From Protonemura montana (Eukaryota; Arthropoda; Insecta; Plecoptera; Nemouridae): a DNA stretch of 64,000 bases. Numbering within the stretch: position 1 is the first letter of the stretch; every line of letters begins with the position of its first letter. A program made the position numbers and the translations under genes. Below are positions 25,201-40,200 of this stretch, piece by piece. Below the pieces are notes generated by a model. It was given only the letters and a program-made list of their open reading frames with translations. It was not told the DNA's origin and ran no database searches. The DNA is taken from contig OX387607.1 of assembly GCA_947568835.1 (NCBI GenBank), positions 1,054,001 to 1,118,000 on the forward strand, given 5' to 3'.

Positions 25201-28200
25201 AAAAATGAATGCCCAAATGGGGAACCCGCATTGCTAGCGTTCAAAGAATGTCAGCGCTTTCAAAATTGGGCAGGTAAATATTCTAGCAATGATGGCTGAT
25301 CTTTTAAGTTACTTTTAAAATGTATACACAAAAAGTCAAAACACCTGTTTCAATTCATAGTGGATCTTCTTGACTGCGTCCTTCGGATTTAAGACATACA
25401 ACATCACCAAAGAAAGATAGTAGACGAGGTAGCACCAAAAGTCGTGCATGACAAGCGAGAAAGTAGCTACGCTGGTCAAAAAGTAGTCGAAAGTGACAGC
25501 AGAGTGACCAACCCCACAGAAATCCGACCACCAACTGCCAGCCACACTGCTATTATTGACAACTTGAACTAGAATCCAAATACCGAGACCTAATTGGCTT
25601 GTAGACAACCAATACCAGCACCTGGCCCAAACTAGCGCACATCTTCGAGGCAATTAACAAACTTTGTTTACAAATCTCTTTGAAGCTGGAATTTCAAGCA
25701 TGCACTTGCTAATTGGTGGGCTGTACTTTACCAACGCCTTGATAGTTTGTTGTACGCGTTGTTTAGTAAACAAGCTCTTGTACGTGTTGCAATTGGTTGT
25801 TTGTAATTGTGTTTGCCAATTGGCCGAATGATGGCGACACTTTATCGGTAAACGTCAAGCTGTATGGATTGTTAAGCCATGTGTTTCCCAAGCCCCGTTG
25901 TAGACCCGGCACCTGCATGCAATGAAAGGTGTGTGGGTCTTGCAGGTTTTCTGAGAAACTTCGACTCTGTTTTGTGTGGTTTTACATCGGTCATCATGCG
26001 TAGCGAACCGAATTACCGCGACAAGGCGAGCGAGTCGTCTAGAATACCACCAGGTGGGACTTGCTCACTCGAAAGTGCACGTGAAAAATATCACAGATGC
26101 AGAGAAGTGACACGATAAATTCGTGCCGAAGACATTTTCACAAAGAAACAAATCTTATCAGAGTTACTTTGCAAGTTGGTCCACTTTGAAGACCAATATG
26201 GCGGGGTATTTAATGAGTGAATCTCGACCTAAGACAACGCGACACCTTCTTACCGTGAGCTCCCTCCTCAGTTTATCCAACTCTAGCACGGCAGGCGAGG
26301 GGGCGGCCTGATCCCGGTTTGTCGTGCCCCTGCCCCGCTTGACGTCTTCCAGCTGCCGCGTGAGCTCGTCCACCTTAGCGACAGCCATCGACAACTCCTT
26401 TTCCTTCTCGTTGAACAGTCCCCGGATCGAGTCCAGGTCGGAAGCTGGAAAGCGACACGTGACACAGTTGTAGTTGCTGTGATGATTCAGTTATTGTGGC
26501 CAAGGGATGAGGACAAGACGCAAAAAGCACTCTTGAAGAAAATTACAGCATTAGGATGAAAAAACTTATTTAAATTGCAAACGCTTGCAATGCGCGGGGT
26601 ATTTTATTATTAACAACACTATAACCGTCTCAAAAATTGATGACCAAACGTGGACACGAACCCCGATCTCCACCTATCGCGGGTGTTGCTCTGAACCATT
26701 GAGCTATTTGAACACTGGCTTTATGAGACGATTTTAGTTTATTTTAGGGCATCAATTTTTGAGACGGTTATAGTGTTGTTAATAATAAAATTACAGCAAA
26801 TTTCAAAATGAGTCGATGACTTTAATCAATAGGCTTGGTAGAGAAGTTGTTAATCCTAAGCAGGGAATGCTGGAGTCTTATCATACTAGATGTCGCCCTC
26901 CAGCTCTGTTATATCAGGGTGCAAACCTATGTCTTCTTGGTAAAAGAGCTTGGCTTACCCACAGACATAAACGTATCTAGTTCTGGCAACACGTCTCTCA
27001 CATCAACACGCCGAGGTAGATGGTCTGGATCGTATCGTGGAGATTTCGCCAGGGAGCGAGCAAGCGACCAATTCGTGGAGCAGGTATCCCGAAATTTGCC
27101 AGGAGGCGTCTTGGGAAATCAGGGTAGAATCACATGCATGAAGGTAGGTAATCAACAGGATGATGTAAGCTTTGTGCGAGGATAAGGAGCTGACACGCGC
27201 CGCCGTACCTTCTCTTGCAGATATGACTGGCATTGCTCAAAGCAGTACGCAACCCAAAAAGAATGATGGACGACTGACTGACTGGTAGAACGACTCGGTT
27301 GCCACCAAAATGTCACTCATAAACTCTAAACAAATGCACGCTGCAGCTTTCACTTTCACAGTTGTTTCTGTGTTTACTTCTAGAATTATATTATTGTTCC
27401 CGACTGATGTTTCCTGTCTGAGTTCTTGGAATATTTTGTACCGCTAGAACTTGATAATCAAGTCGATCAATCTCACGGAGTGATGCAGAGCATGTTTCTG
27501 TAGGTACTTTCCTCGTGGTCTGCTTTTCTTGCTTTGCTCACGAACCGTCTGTGCAATATCACTCAAGTCTGAACCCGTGGGCTCGTTAGCTTGCAGCCTA
27601 CCCTTGGTCCATTCAAACTACATCCAAGCATCCTAGGGTGGGTTCACTCCTGGTTACCTATACACGACGTGATTTAGCACAATAAACCATGAGCTGAGCC
27701 AGATCGAGATGATACCATTAAAAAGATCCACCATACAATATAGTTCCCAAGACTTTTACCATCTTTGATTCAAATTCATTCGACCAGCAATGAAATGCGA
27801 ACAAAGATGGGAAGGCATTTAACCGGGCGAGATGTGAAAATACCCCAACCTTCTTGTTCAATCCAGAAGACACCGTCCCATCAAGGAATGTCCTGTCCTG
27901 TTCTCTACGTTGTAGCAAAGGAGATGAAAAGGGACGCTCTCTGGTATACTCACTGAGTGCAGCATTGTTGACTTTGTTATGGTCAACCTGCCCTCTGAGA
28001 GCGCGCAGTTTGCGCAGCTTCTGCTCCTGCGCCTCGACGCGGTCGCGCAGCCTGCGCAGGCGCTCATTCTCGGTGGCGACCTGGTGCGCACGCGCCTCCT
28101 GGTGCTTCAGAAAGCGCAGGCGTTGTTCTTTGGCCACCAGCAGCTGGTGCTGCGAGTCTATCTGGTGCTGCTGCCGCGTGGCCATTTCCTGAAGCTCGCC

Positions 28201-31200
28201 CAGGGTCAGGTCCGCTCCGTCACTCGGCTGAAATATGGTGAGAGGATTCGCTCAGACTTAGGCTTCCTAATTGCAGTTGTGTGAATAACAGATCTTCGTG
28301 AGTCACGTGCTTCGCTTTGGTTAGGCTTAGAAGAACGTCAAGAATATCAACATCGTTAGCACAAATACACGAGAATCATAATTTAGTGCAAACTGACGCC
28401 ATCTTATTCAAGTGTTTATATCTCATTTGCGTACACAGCGCCTTGAACAGGACTAACCTTTGTTTGGGGCATGTTTGGCGATTTAGGGAAGAAAAAAATC
28501 CAAAATGGGACACGATTTATGACTTTTAAGGAAAGAATTCCGTGCCAGATAATTAATTTTAAAATGTTTGGATTGAATGATTGGTGCCAAAACTGCCCCA
28601 GAATCTCATTTATCTGCTCTATGGTCTCCTCCGGATATGCTTAGTTATAGCCATCCCGCCAAACCCTCAGCTCAAAGCCGTCCCGCCACCCAGCAAATTG
28701 AACCCGAGCAAGTGTTCTTTGAAGCCAGGTCCTGGGGTCGAACTACTTACCATCGACCGCGCAAGGTGCTAACTATGCATTGCTCTCGGTCGACCCCAGT
28801 GGCAAATTCGTTAGCGGGTAGACTTGGGCCAGGACAGGCGGTATAAACTAGATTGTCAGTTCGACGTCGTGGTCAAAGGAGATCTACTCGCTAACGTGTG
28901 GAAACGATTACCTCCGAACGCCACGGCAAACTCGATTCAGATGGTAAAGTAACTTAGGGCTTAGAAGTGATGGTCGCTTTTTAAATACCTCATTGGATTA
29001 CTCGGGGGTTTACTTTTAATAAAATTAATTATGATTCACGTAAGGCGGTCTGGTCGCGGTAAAACGTGCACCGTCTTGAACGAGCAGAGCAATCTAGCTG
29101 AGCGGGACCGAAATGGATTTATAAAATTCAGCCACTTCATCAACTCCAAAGCCCGAGTGGAATTACTCAGAAATAACCTTGCTTCTTCTCACATCTGCAT
29201 CTCCCCTGTACCTCACCCCAAGACCGCCCTATTTCCCTAACACACCCATGGCTTTAAAGCTTGCTGCAAAGAATGCTTCATGCCTATCAATTAGCCCAGC
29301 ACTATTCAAGGCCCAACTAAATAAAGGGCGTCTACCAAAATCTTCACTGACAGAGCTTAAGTTTCATAAGTCGCGCCCATGACCAACTATAAAGTGCCAT
29401 TTTTCAAACGATCAATGGTCCAAGTGTTGCATCTCATTCATCTCCCGCAACATCCGCGTTCTGACTTCGGTCGTCCTTAAGCGCGCGCGCGGGAAATTGA
29501 TCCATCACGGTCACCTTGACTCGGGTACCTCCTTCTTGGCCGACGTCCTCCGATCTTCGTCGCAAGATGACAAGACAGAGTGCACTGGAGCAAGCACAAT
29601 GCAGCCAGGAATCCACGCGAAATCGAGCCCCATTATAACGCGCCAATGAAGCTACGCCCGATTGTATACAAATCTATTCTAATAAAATAGCAATTTTTGT
29701 GTAATTTCCTTCAAGTGAACAATACCGAGCGTTGGTACCGAGTGGAATTTCGTAGTCTTTCAAGGCCACGTCTCACCGGATAGTGAAGCTTTTTTTGTTA
29801 TATTTTTTGCGACTTTTTCATTGTTATTAGCGAGTGAATAGCAATTGCAATTATACTTACCGATTCACCAAATGAGCCTGACTCCCTCATACCATGTCTC
29901 GAGTCCGGTCGGCCCCCTTAAACACAAGAAGACACAATTTAAAAATCTTGCCAAGACTTTACCAAGATAACACAGCGTTCCAGAGGAGTAGAAACTTGGG
30001 TAATGATCGCGTTCACTCGGCTAACCTCGTGCATAGCTATGTCAGTGTATGAGGAATTAATTAGGGAAACAAATGTAAATTATCTCCATTATGATGTGAT
30101 ACATATACAATTAATTGCCAGCTAGATCAAGATTTCGACCGAGTCGGTGACGGGTTGCGTTGTCATATGTTAGAGAAATATCGCGCAAGTTTGCGATGGA
30201 CGTCAATACAAACTAATTGCGAGCAGGTGAGAGGTAAAATGCGGTGAAGGCTGGAAACCGCTTGCCGCTGTGATGAAGTGGAATGCATTTATTGTATCTA
30301 ATCTAGGCGTTGCGATGCGATGCAAGATAGGATAAACGAGTATAAAATAATAATGAGAAGCGGGGAGTTGAGACTTGAGATCATAATTGTCCCACAGAAT
30401 GTTAATAGAAACCAGATCAATGGAACGACCATAAAGGTTTAATCGGCAAAATCTTGAAGGATTCTTCGTGACTTCTCCCACACAACAATTGAACGTGTTC
30501 TGTTATGGCTTGCTGGTCATAAAGCCTAGGGACAAGACAACTGGGTAAGTAAAGACGTTGATTATTCAGGTTCATCACTTAGCAAGTCTTCTGGTCGGGT
30601 TAAAGTGCCTTGAGAGAGGAAACACATTCTCAGATTCCCTAGAAACTTCTCTCTTCGGGTTTTCTGTCTCAAATTCGATGTTTGTACACAAAAACCAGCC
30701 GCTTTCTATGTCTGACATTAGCATATGTGAACATCTCTTTGAAGATTTTGAGACGTTGGTTTATCTTGTGTCGACTGCGAGACTCGCCTTCAAGTCAGAA
30801 AGACACCAGAATGAAATTTGGAAAAATCGTTTTCTCTTACAAGCTAATTATAATGTTTTCAAACTTTATGTTAAGTCGGTTCAAGTTTCGTAGTATATTA
30901 TTACGCGAAAACTTTTGCCTAGAGCTTAGAAATTCCTCGTTAGGGTCCTCCTATACAGTTTACGGATTTAATAAACGAAAATTTCCACAAATTTCGCGTA
31001 AATATCCGATGTTAAACTGATCGGTTCCGCTAGACTTTGAGCGGACTTTTCTGAGATAAAGCTGAGTTCCCAGACGACCAAAAAATCTACCAACATTTCG
31101 ATAATCATAACTCGGAGGTAATGCAGCGAAATCTCGTAACTTAATCTTATTCATGTCTTAAAATCAGTCCATTTTGGTAATCAAGAAGCCAGCGATATCG

Positions 31201-34200
31201 CCGCACTCGTCCAAGATCAATAGCGATCTCGTTTGGGTACGAATTGCCTGTTAGCTAAGATCATGGACCGACATCTCACGCAGCCTCCTGAATTGCCTCA
31301 AGCGAGATAAGGAGAAGCCAGACTCGGCGCACAAAATGCACGGGAACCTCATCGAAAAAAAAACCTTCAAGGAGATAGCCTCGTAGCGAATCATCATTTC
31401 TCTAATGACACTTCATTTCTGTAGTGATAAAATACCAGAGTGGTCCGTTACAGAAAGTGCGTAAAGTTGTGCGTGTGATTATCTATTTTATACGCACTTA
31501 AGAAATAGAATTTCAATTTGGCTCAAGGCCATCTGATGTCCAAATACTTTCAGTCAAGTTGAGAACAATAGAACACGAATATTTCTTGCAAAATCTAAAA
31601 AATAACGACTTTGGATTACTATTTCAGCAAGAAAAGTCGAGATTGACAGGGCTATAAATTTAATAAAAAATAGGTACAATTATAACCAATCAAATTGTAA
31701 TAAAATCTCTGTAAAAATTCATTTAAATCCCCGTCTAGGCATCAATTTTTGAGACGGTTATAGAGTTGTTAATAATAAAATACCCCGCGCATTGCAAGCG
31801 TTTGCAATTTAAATAAGATTTCGTCTATGCACAAAATTCTTCTCTTGAGGTGAACAAAGTGCTGCACCGGCAGCCTGCGAGGTGAACAAAGTGCTGCACC
31901 GGCAGCCTGCGAGGTGAACAAAGTGCTGCACCGGCAGCCTGCGAGGTGAACAAAGTGCTGCACCGGCAGCCTGCGAGGCGAACAAAGTGCTGCACCGGCA
32001 GCCTGCGAGGCGAACAAAGTGCTGCACCGGCAGCCTGCGAGGTGAACAAAGTGCTGCACCGGCAGCCTGCGAGGTGAACAAAGTGCTGCACCGGCAGCCT
32101 GCGAGGTGAACAAAGTGCTGCACCGGCAGCCTGCGAGGTGAACAAAGTGCTGCACCGGCAGCCTGCTAGGCGAACAAAGTGCTGCACCGGCAGCCTGCGA
32201 GGTGAACAAAGTGCTGCACCGGCAGCCTGCGAGGTGAACAAAGTGCTGCACCGGCAGCCTGCGAGGTGAACAAAGTGCTGCACCGGCAGCCTGCGAGGTG
32301 AACAAAGTGCTGCACCGGCAGCCTGCTAGGCGAACAAAGTGCTGCACCGGCAGCCTGCGAGGCGAACAAAGTGCTGCACCGGCAGCCTGCGAGGTGAACA
32401 AAGTGCTGCACCGGCAGCCTGCGAGGTGAAGAAAGTGCTGCACCGGCAGCCTGCTAGGCGAACAAAGTGCTGCACCGGCAGCCTGCGAGGCGAACAAAGT
32501 GCTGCACCGGCAGCCTGCGAGGTGAACAAAGTGCTGCACCAGCAGCCTGCGAGGTGAACAAAGTGCTGCAACGGCAGCCTGCGAGGCGAACAAAGTGCTG
32601 CACCGGCAGCCTGCGAGGCGAACAAAGTGCTGCACCGGCAGCCTGCGAGGCGAACAATGTGCTGCACCGGCAGCCTGCGAGGTGAACAAAGTGCTGCACC
32701 GGCAGCCTGCGAGGCGAACAAAGTGCTGCACCGGCAGCCTGCGAGGTGAACAAAGTGCTGCACCGGCAGCCTGCGAGGTGAACAAAGTGCTGCACCGGCA
32801 GCCTGCGAGGCGAACAATGTGCTGCACCGGCAGCCTGCGAGGTGAACAAAGTGCTGCACCGGCAGCCTGCGAGGCGAACAAAGTGCTGCACCGGCAGCCT
32901 GCGAGGTGAACAAAGTGCTGCACCGGCAGCCTGCGAGGTGAACAAAGTGCTGCACCGGCAGCCTGCGAGGTGAACAAAGTGCTGCACCGGCAGCCTGCGA
33001 GGCGAACAAAGTGCTGCACCGGCAGCCTGCGAGGTGAACAAAGTGCTGCACCGGCAGCCTGCGAGGCGAACAAAGTGCTGCACCGGCAGCCTGCGAGGTG
33101 AACAAAGTGCTGCACCGGCAGCCTGCGCGGTGAACAAAGTGCTGCACCGGCAGCCTGCTAGGTGAACAAAGTGCTGCACCGGCAGCCTGCGAGGTGAACA
33201 AAGTGCTGCACCGGCAGCCTGCGAGGTGAACAAAGTGCTGCACCGGCAGCCTGCGAGGTGAACAAAGTGCTGCACCGGCAGCCTGCGAGGCGAACAAAGT
33301 GCTGCACCGGCAGCCTGCGAGGTGAACAAAGTGCTGCACCGGCAGCCTGCGAGGTGAACAAAGTGCTGCACCGGCAGCCTGCGAGGTGAACAAAGTGCTG
33401 CACCGGCAGCCTGCGAGGTGAACAAAGTGCTGCACCGGCAGCCTGCGAGGCGAACAAAGTGCTGCACCGGCAGCCTGCGAGGCGAACAAAGTGCTGCACC
33501 GGCAGCCTGCGAGGTGAACAAAGTGCTGCACCGGCAGCCTGCGAGGTGAACAAAGTGCTGCACCGGCAGCCTGCGAGGTGAACAAAGTGCTGCACCGGCA
33601 GCCTGCGAGGTGAACAAAGTGCTGCACCGGCAGCCTGCGAGGTGAACAAAGTGCTGCACCGGCAGCCTGCGAGGTGAACAAAGTGCTGCACCGGCAGCCT
33701 GCGAGGTGAACAAAGTGCTGCACCGGCAGCCTGCGAGGCGAACAAAGTGCTGCACCGGCAGCCTGCGAGGTGAACAAAGTGCTGCACCGGCAGCCTGCGA
33801 GGTGAACAAAGTGCTGCACCGGCAGCCTGCGAGGCGAACAAAGTGCTGCACCGGCAGCCGGCGAGGTGAACAAAGTGCTGCACCGGCAGCCTGCGAGGCG
33901 AACATGGTGCGCGGGAGTCGAACACATAACCCAAGGCTGGGAAGACAATGGACCGTGATCTGCACAGACCCGTGACTATTTGAAGGTGACAGACTAGAGG
34001 CAATGACGTCACTGTCTGATAGTACAGCACTCGAGGAGGCAGCGTTGGGTTACTCTTGGCTGGTAACGTGAATCCCGAGGCTGGTGCTTGGGGACTGGTG
34101 GGTGGTGTGTAGGGTGGCTGCTTACAGGTGGGAGTTGGGCGCGATACGGTGATGTACAGGGAGTCACCAACAGGGCGTTTCGTAACGCGCTAAGTTTGTA

Positions 34201-37200
34201 CTTTTCTCTCTCAAACTACAAGCAATGCGTTTTTTTTTTTAATAAAAAAGCAAAATACGACTTATGAACCTAATCGTACGGTCACCTTCTGAAGGACATA
34301 AAGTGGGTGAAAACAATTAAATACGTGATGTGAATAGGTAAATGTGTTCGGGATTTATTTCAGAAAATACATAATACGTTAGTTTTTAAGTTATTGACCC
34401 TGATTATTTTATTTAGATGCATTTAGGAAGCTTGAACTTGGTAATTGTTATAATTTTATGTGGTTCTTTTGTTATCGGAAAATTGTCAGGACTGCTCTAA
34501 CCCTTGAAGAAGTAACTAGTATATGTTACGAAACGTCGGGAAATTTAGTTGTTCTTTACTTAGCATTGAAAACCCAGTTGAAATAGTTTTTGTTGAAACA
34601 AGTGCTAAGTTTACATCAAGTAGACATGAGTCTAAAAACAATCATAAGTAAATACGTGTATTGTTGTAATAGTGAAATTTGTCGACCGTATGGGAGAAAA
34701 GTCTCAAATATTTCCAGGCATTTCCACACAAGAAAAGCAAGAAAACGCAAAAAAACTGGGAAAAAACACTTAACCTAGCGAGAAGGCGTTGTAGGTCAGA
34801 GCGCATAAAGTTTTAAATGGAGACCTGTAACCTAACTGCTGTACTGGACCTGCCAAGTGCCAGTAGTTGCTTTATATGCATTGAAACGTATATGAAATAT
34901 GAACTCTCCTTGCTAAATTACATCGCCGTCAACCTACGCGGCACGCACCATACGTGCTCGTGCGTGGAATATTCCAGAGAGTATTTGCCAGACGGAGAAA
35001 CTTGAATTAAATATGCTGAAATAATTTCGGAGTTGAATAAAACATATTTTAAGAGCACCAGGGGCTGAGCTCATTTTTAATTGCGATATATATATATATA
35101 TATGTGTATCTTTGGAAAGTACATGCCACCCTTCACCTTTCTCTTTGTCTCTGGGTGCAGCCCTGGGTGCAGTCCTGTTCCCCGAGGATGAGAGGAAATC
35201 GGACGGCAAGTCTATTTGAACGGCGACTTTTAAGTGATACAAAATAAAAAATACAAATCTGAAGCCCGATTCTCGATATTTTAAAGTTTTGTTTAACGAC
35301 GCACTCATTAGACAAGGGTCCACGTGGCACTGGTCTAATGGCGTCGGTGAATAAGTGGATGATGATGAATCTAGTCTAGAAGGGAGGAGGCAAAACCCGG
35401 TGCCGGCACGTAGCAGGATCAAGGGGACCACCGGCTTAACGTCCCTTCCGAAGGACGGTACAACTCGAACAACAGGATTCCTCCACAAATCCATGCTGTC
35501 GAGAGGTTGATAAGCAAGGCGAGTGAAGTTGCTGTACTAACTTTCATCCCTCCAACCTCTCTCCCGAACAGAACTGTTCATGTGTATGATGGTCACCCAT
35601 CCAATACCTGACTCAGCGCAGTGTTGCTTAACTTTCATCCCTCCAACCTCTCTCCCGAACAGAACTGGTCGTGTGTATGATGGTCACCCATTCAATACCT
35701 GACTCAGCGCAGTGTAGCTTAACTTTCATCCCTCCAACCTCTCTCCCGAACAGAACTGGTCATGTGTATGATGGTTACCCATCCAATACCTGACCCAGCG
35801 CAGAGTTGCTTAACTTTCATCCCTCCAACCTCTCTCCCGAACAGAACTGGTCATGTGTATGATGATCACCCATCCAATACCTGACCCAGCGCAGTGTTGC
35901 TTAACTTTCATCCCTCCAACCTCTCTCCCGAACAGAACTGGTCATGTGTATGATGGTCACTCATCCAATACCTGACCCAGCGCAGTGTTGCTTAACTTTC
36001 ATCCCTCCAACCTCTCTCCCGAACAGAACTGGTCATGTGTATGATAGTCACCCATCCAATACCTGACTCAGCGCAGTGTTGCTTAACTCCGGTGATCTCA
36101 CGAGAACCAGTGTTACCAACACGTCAAACCGTTCGGTTCCAATCCCTACTTCCTCAATTTTTCAACCTACCTAAAGCACAATCTCATGTTTGTTTGATTT
36201 GTTGATTTCATTTAGTCAAGCTTGATTTGGCATCGCCGAGCTCTTTGATGAAGCCCGGCAGGGGTTAAAGCTTAACTTAAATGTGGGGGGGAATCGTGCA
36301 GCTTTGCGCAGCTGCGTTGCTTTTCTGCGCGGCTGCGCGAGCTATATGATTCAAACAATGCTCGATCATTCGTCTGGCTTCAGCGTCGGCTTCGGGTGAT
36401 TGGATTAAAGGTTTAAAGCACGGATACACCTGGCAGGTACACCTCCGAGTCCACCATGACAGATACGCCTTGTTCTGGACATATTACGGTACATGGGAAT
36501 TCTTTGCATGGTTTGCTTTAATTGCAAATTGTTGGGTATTTCATTGTGTTTGACGCACTATCAGGTGACTTTTTCAGACTGGCTTTTTTTTCATTCATGT
36601 TATAAAAATAAAAAGTGGATTTAAAAAAGATGCTAATGCCAACAAAGCCCATAGAGAGAAATGCGTTATGAATGTAAAAACCCATGTGGCCTTGGTACTT
36701 GGCATGAGTAATTACCTTTGCTAAGCATTGCTCCTATTTTAATTTGGTGAATTAATTTTAATTTAATTCAATCGAATTGGCAAACATTGTCTGTTAGTAA
36801 TTCCTATCACATGTGTTTCCGCGAGGTGATTTCAATGTGTTACGAAACGCTGTCAAATAATTTGGCGCATGAAAAGCTACCGAACTGGCAACCTCCGATT
36901 TATGCACTTAAAACTCCCAAAACTTGGGATACAATTATTCATTTCGATGCGGCGATGCCAAAAAATAGACCACGCATTAATGGAAATAATAAATTTACAC
37001 AAACAAAAATTGCCCATGTGAGGTGGAGGAATCCTGTTGTTCGCGTTGTACCGTCCTTCGGAAGGGACGTTAAGCCGGTGGTCGCCTTGGTCTTGATTTG
37101 ATTTGATTTGATTTTTATTTGTTTGTTTACAAAGTAAATTGTTTAAAAAATAACTAAAAGTATCTAATACTAAATACAATTGTTACTAATCCTAGTTACA

Positions 37201-40200
37201 TATGTTACATTTACAGTTTGTGTAAAAACCAATGGTGTAAAAATCAATGTTGCCAATGGTGTATACTTCTTACGTCTTTCGACAGGAGTAGGCTACGTGC
37301 CGGCACCGGGTTTCCTGTCCTCCCTTCTAGACTAGGTTAGGTGCATGATAGGTGAAATTAAAAAATATTTAAAAAAAAAATCTTTTAGTAAATGCTTTTT
37401 ACTCAATTGACCAATTTTTATCTTTTGACACGAATATACCATGTATTTTATAATCTGTGTATAATTTGACAAGTCTTATACCTAAGCTTATACCTTATGG
37501 TCAACGGTGACAATAAAGAAATTAGTATTATTATTATTGTCTATACCTCATGATCACTGAGTTACAGACGCCATTAGACTAATTCTACAGTGCGTCGTTA
37601 AACAACACGAATGGAGCACGGATTCATCCCACGTTCATAACATGTGAAGTCTGTTTGCTTAGAAAGCAACGGCGACTATTCTCAGGATGCAGAGCAAACA
37701 TTTGTTGAAACCCTTGACGCACTCGGTGACGGTCGCTAGCACAGCGTCGATTTGCTATCTGTTGATAAAGCGTCGGCGTCGGCGTCGGCGTCGCGGACGT
37801 CGGCTTGGCACGAGAAAACATGCTCCGTAATTTCCACAAATATCACCGCTTCGGAATGTTTGAGTGTTTGTCAATCAAACTTGAATTAAATGCACGTGTT
37901 ATCCCTGAGAAGATGAACACGGTGAGTCCCTTGGATCCCTTCGCCCTAAAATCTGCCAAACAAGTAAAACTGTTCGGTGGTCGCCCATCCAATACCTGAC
38001 CCAACGCAGTGTTACTTAACTTCGGTGATCTAACGAGGACCTATTTTTCCAACACGCCAAACCGTTCGGTGGTCACCCATCCAATACCTGACCCAGCGCA
38101 GTGTTGCTTAACTTTCATCCCTCCAACCTCTCTACCGAACAGAACTGGTCATGTGTATGATGGTCACCCATCCAATACCTGACCCAGCGCAGTGTTGCTT
38201 AACTTTCATCCCTCCAACCTCTCTCCCGAACAGAACTGGTCATGTGTATGATGGTCACCCATCCAATACCTGACTCAGCGCAGTGTTGCTTAACTTTCAT
38301 CCCTCCAACCTCTCTACCGAACAGAACTGGTCATGTGTATGATGGTCACCCATCCAATACCTGACCCAGCGCAGTGTTGCTTAACTTTCATCCCTCCAAC
38401 CTCTCTCCCGAACAGAACTGGTCATGTGTATGATGGTCACCCATCCAATACCTGACTCAGCGCAGTGTTGCTTAACTTTCATCCCTCCAACCTCTCTCCT
38501 GAACAGAACTGGTCATGTGTATGATGGTCACCCATCCAATACCTGACTCAGCGCAGTGTATAGCTTAACTTTCATCCCTCCAACCTCTCTCCCGAACAGA
38601 ACTGGTCATGTGTATGATGGTCACCCATCCAATACCTGACCCAGCGCAGTGTTGCTTAACTTTCATCCCTCCAACCTCTCTCCCGAACAGAACTGGTCAT
38701 GTGTATGATGGTCACCCATCCAATACCTGACCCAGCGCAGTGTTGCTTAACTTTCATCCCTCCAACCTCTCTCCCGAACAGAACTGGTCATGTGTATGAT
38801 GGTCACCCATCCAATACCTGACCCAGCGCAGTGTTGCTTAACTTTCATCCCTCCAACCTCTCTCCCGAACAGAACTGGTCATGTGTATGATGGTCACCCA
38901 TCCAATACCTGACTCAGCGCAGTGTTACTTAACTTTCATCCCTCCAACCTCTCTCCCGAACAGAACTGGTCATGTGTATGATGGTCACCCATCCAATACC
39001 TGACCCAGCGCAGTGTTGCTTAACTTTCATCCCTCCAACCTCTCTCCCGAACAGAACTGGTCATGTGTATGATGGTCACCTATCCTAGCCTAGCTAACAC
39101 CTAGCCTAGCTAACACGGGCTGAAACCAGTTACCGACCCTACAAGAAGTGTCCGAGTGTGTGCCGATAGACCTGCCGGGTGATGACAGCTTGTCGCCCGG
39201 GGGGAAACGCGTTACAACGACCGGTGAATGTGCAAAAAACGCGCGGGAGGGGCCGCCCGAAGGTCACGCAGCGCCGACTTACGCACCACACGGGGCCGGT
39301 AGGTCATCGTTTTCAATCACGCGTCAAAAAAAAAACCGACATCTTTAGATTTTTTTTGAGTTTGAGTTGAAAAACATTTCAATTCTCAAGTAGAACGTGA
39401 AATTTTTGACTTTTCATGATGGCGATACTGTCTACAGGGGTTATTAATGAAAGCGAGTTATTCTTTGATGCAAAGGATGTTAATCTTTGCTTTGTCAACG
39501 CAACCTTTGGTGCCTATTCGTAGTCAACGCTGGAGACTTATTTTATATGAAAGTTCAATCATCAAATCATTGTAAAATCTTTGCTATGATTGCATACCGA
39601 ACGGTTTGGCGTGTTGGAAACACCGGTTCTCATTAGATCACCGAAGTTAAGCAACACTGCGCTGAGTCAGTTATTGGATGGGTGACCATCATACACATGA
39701 CCAGTTCTGTTCGGGAGAGAGGTCGGAGGGATGAAAGTTAAGCAATACTGCGCTGAGTCAGGTATTGGATGGGTGACTTTCATACACATGACCAGTTCTG
39801 TTCGGGAGAGAGGTTGGAGGGATGAAAGTTAAGCAACACTGCGCTGGGTCAGGTATTGGATGGGTGACTATCATACACATGACCAGTTCTGTTCGGGAGA
39901 GAGGTTGGAGGGATGAAAGTTAAGCAACACTGCGCTGGGTCGGGTATTGGATAGGTGACCATCATACACATGACCAGTTCTGTTCGGGAGAGAGGTTGGA
40001 GGGATGAAAGTTAGTACAGCAACTTCACTCGCCTTGCTTATCAACCTCTCGACAGCATGGATTTGTGGAGGAATCCTGTTGTTCGCGTTGTACCGTCCTT
40101 CGGAAGGGACGTTAAGCCGGTAGTCCCCTTGGTCTTCGACAGGAGTTGGCTACGTGCGGGCACCGGGTTTCCCCTACTCCCTTCTAGCCTAGGTTAGGTT

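Noticed and set aside
29434..29646. Alternative missing ASPP exon ([12 protein letters not shown]…)
   Set aside because: No good acceptor or donor in the required phase; 29861-29916 fits both phase and splice consensus.
31847..33905. CRISPR array
   Set aside because: Direct tandem units with no spacers, in an animal genome; the same holds for the 27-, 34- and 41-bp arrays.
31769..34030. Several long Cys/Arg/Leu-rich ORFs (up to 540 codons)
   Set aside because: All are translations of the 32-bp minisatellite; several frames are open because the repeat lacks stops.
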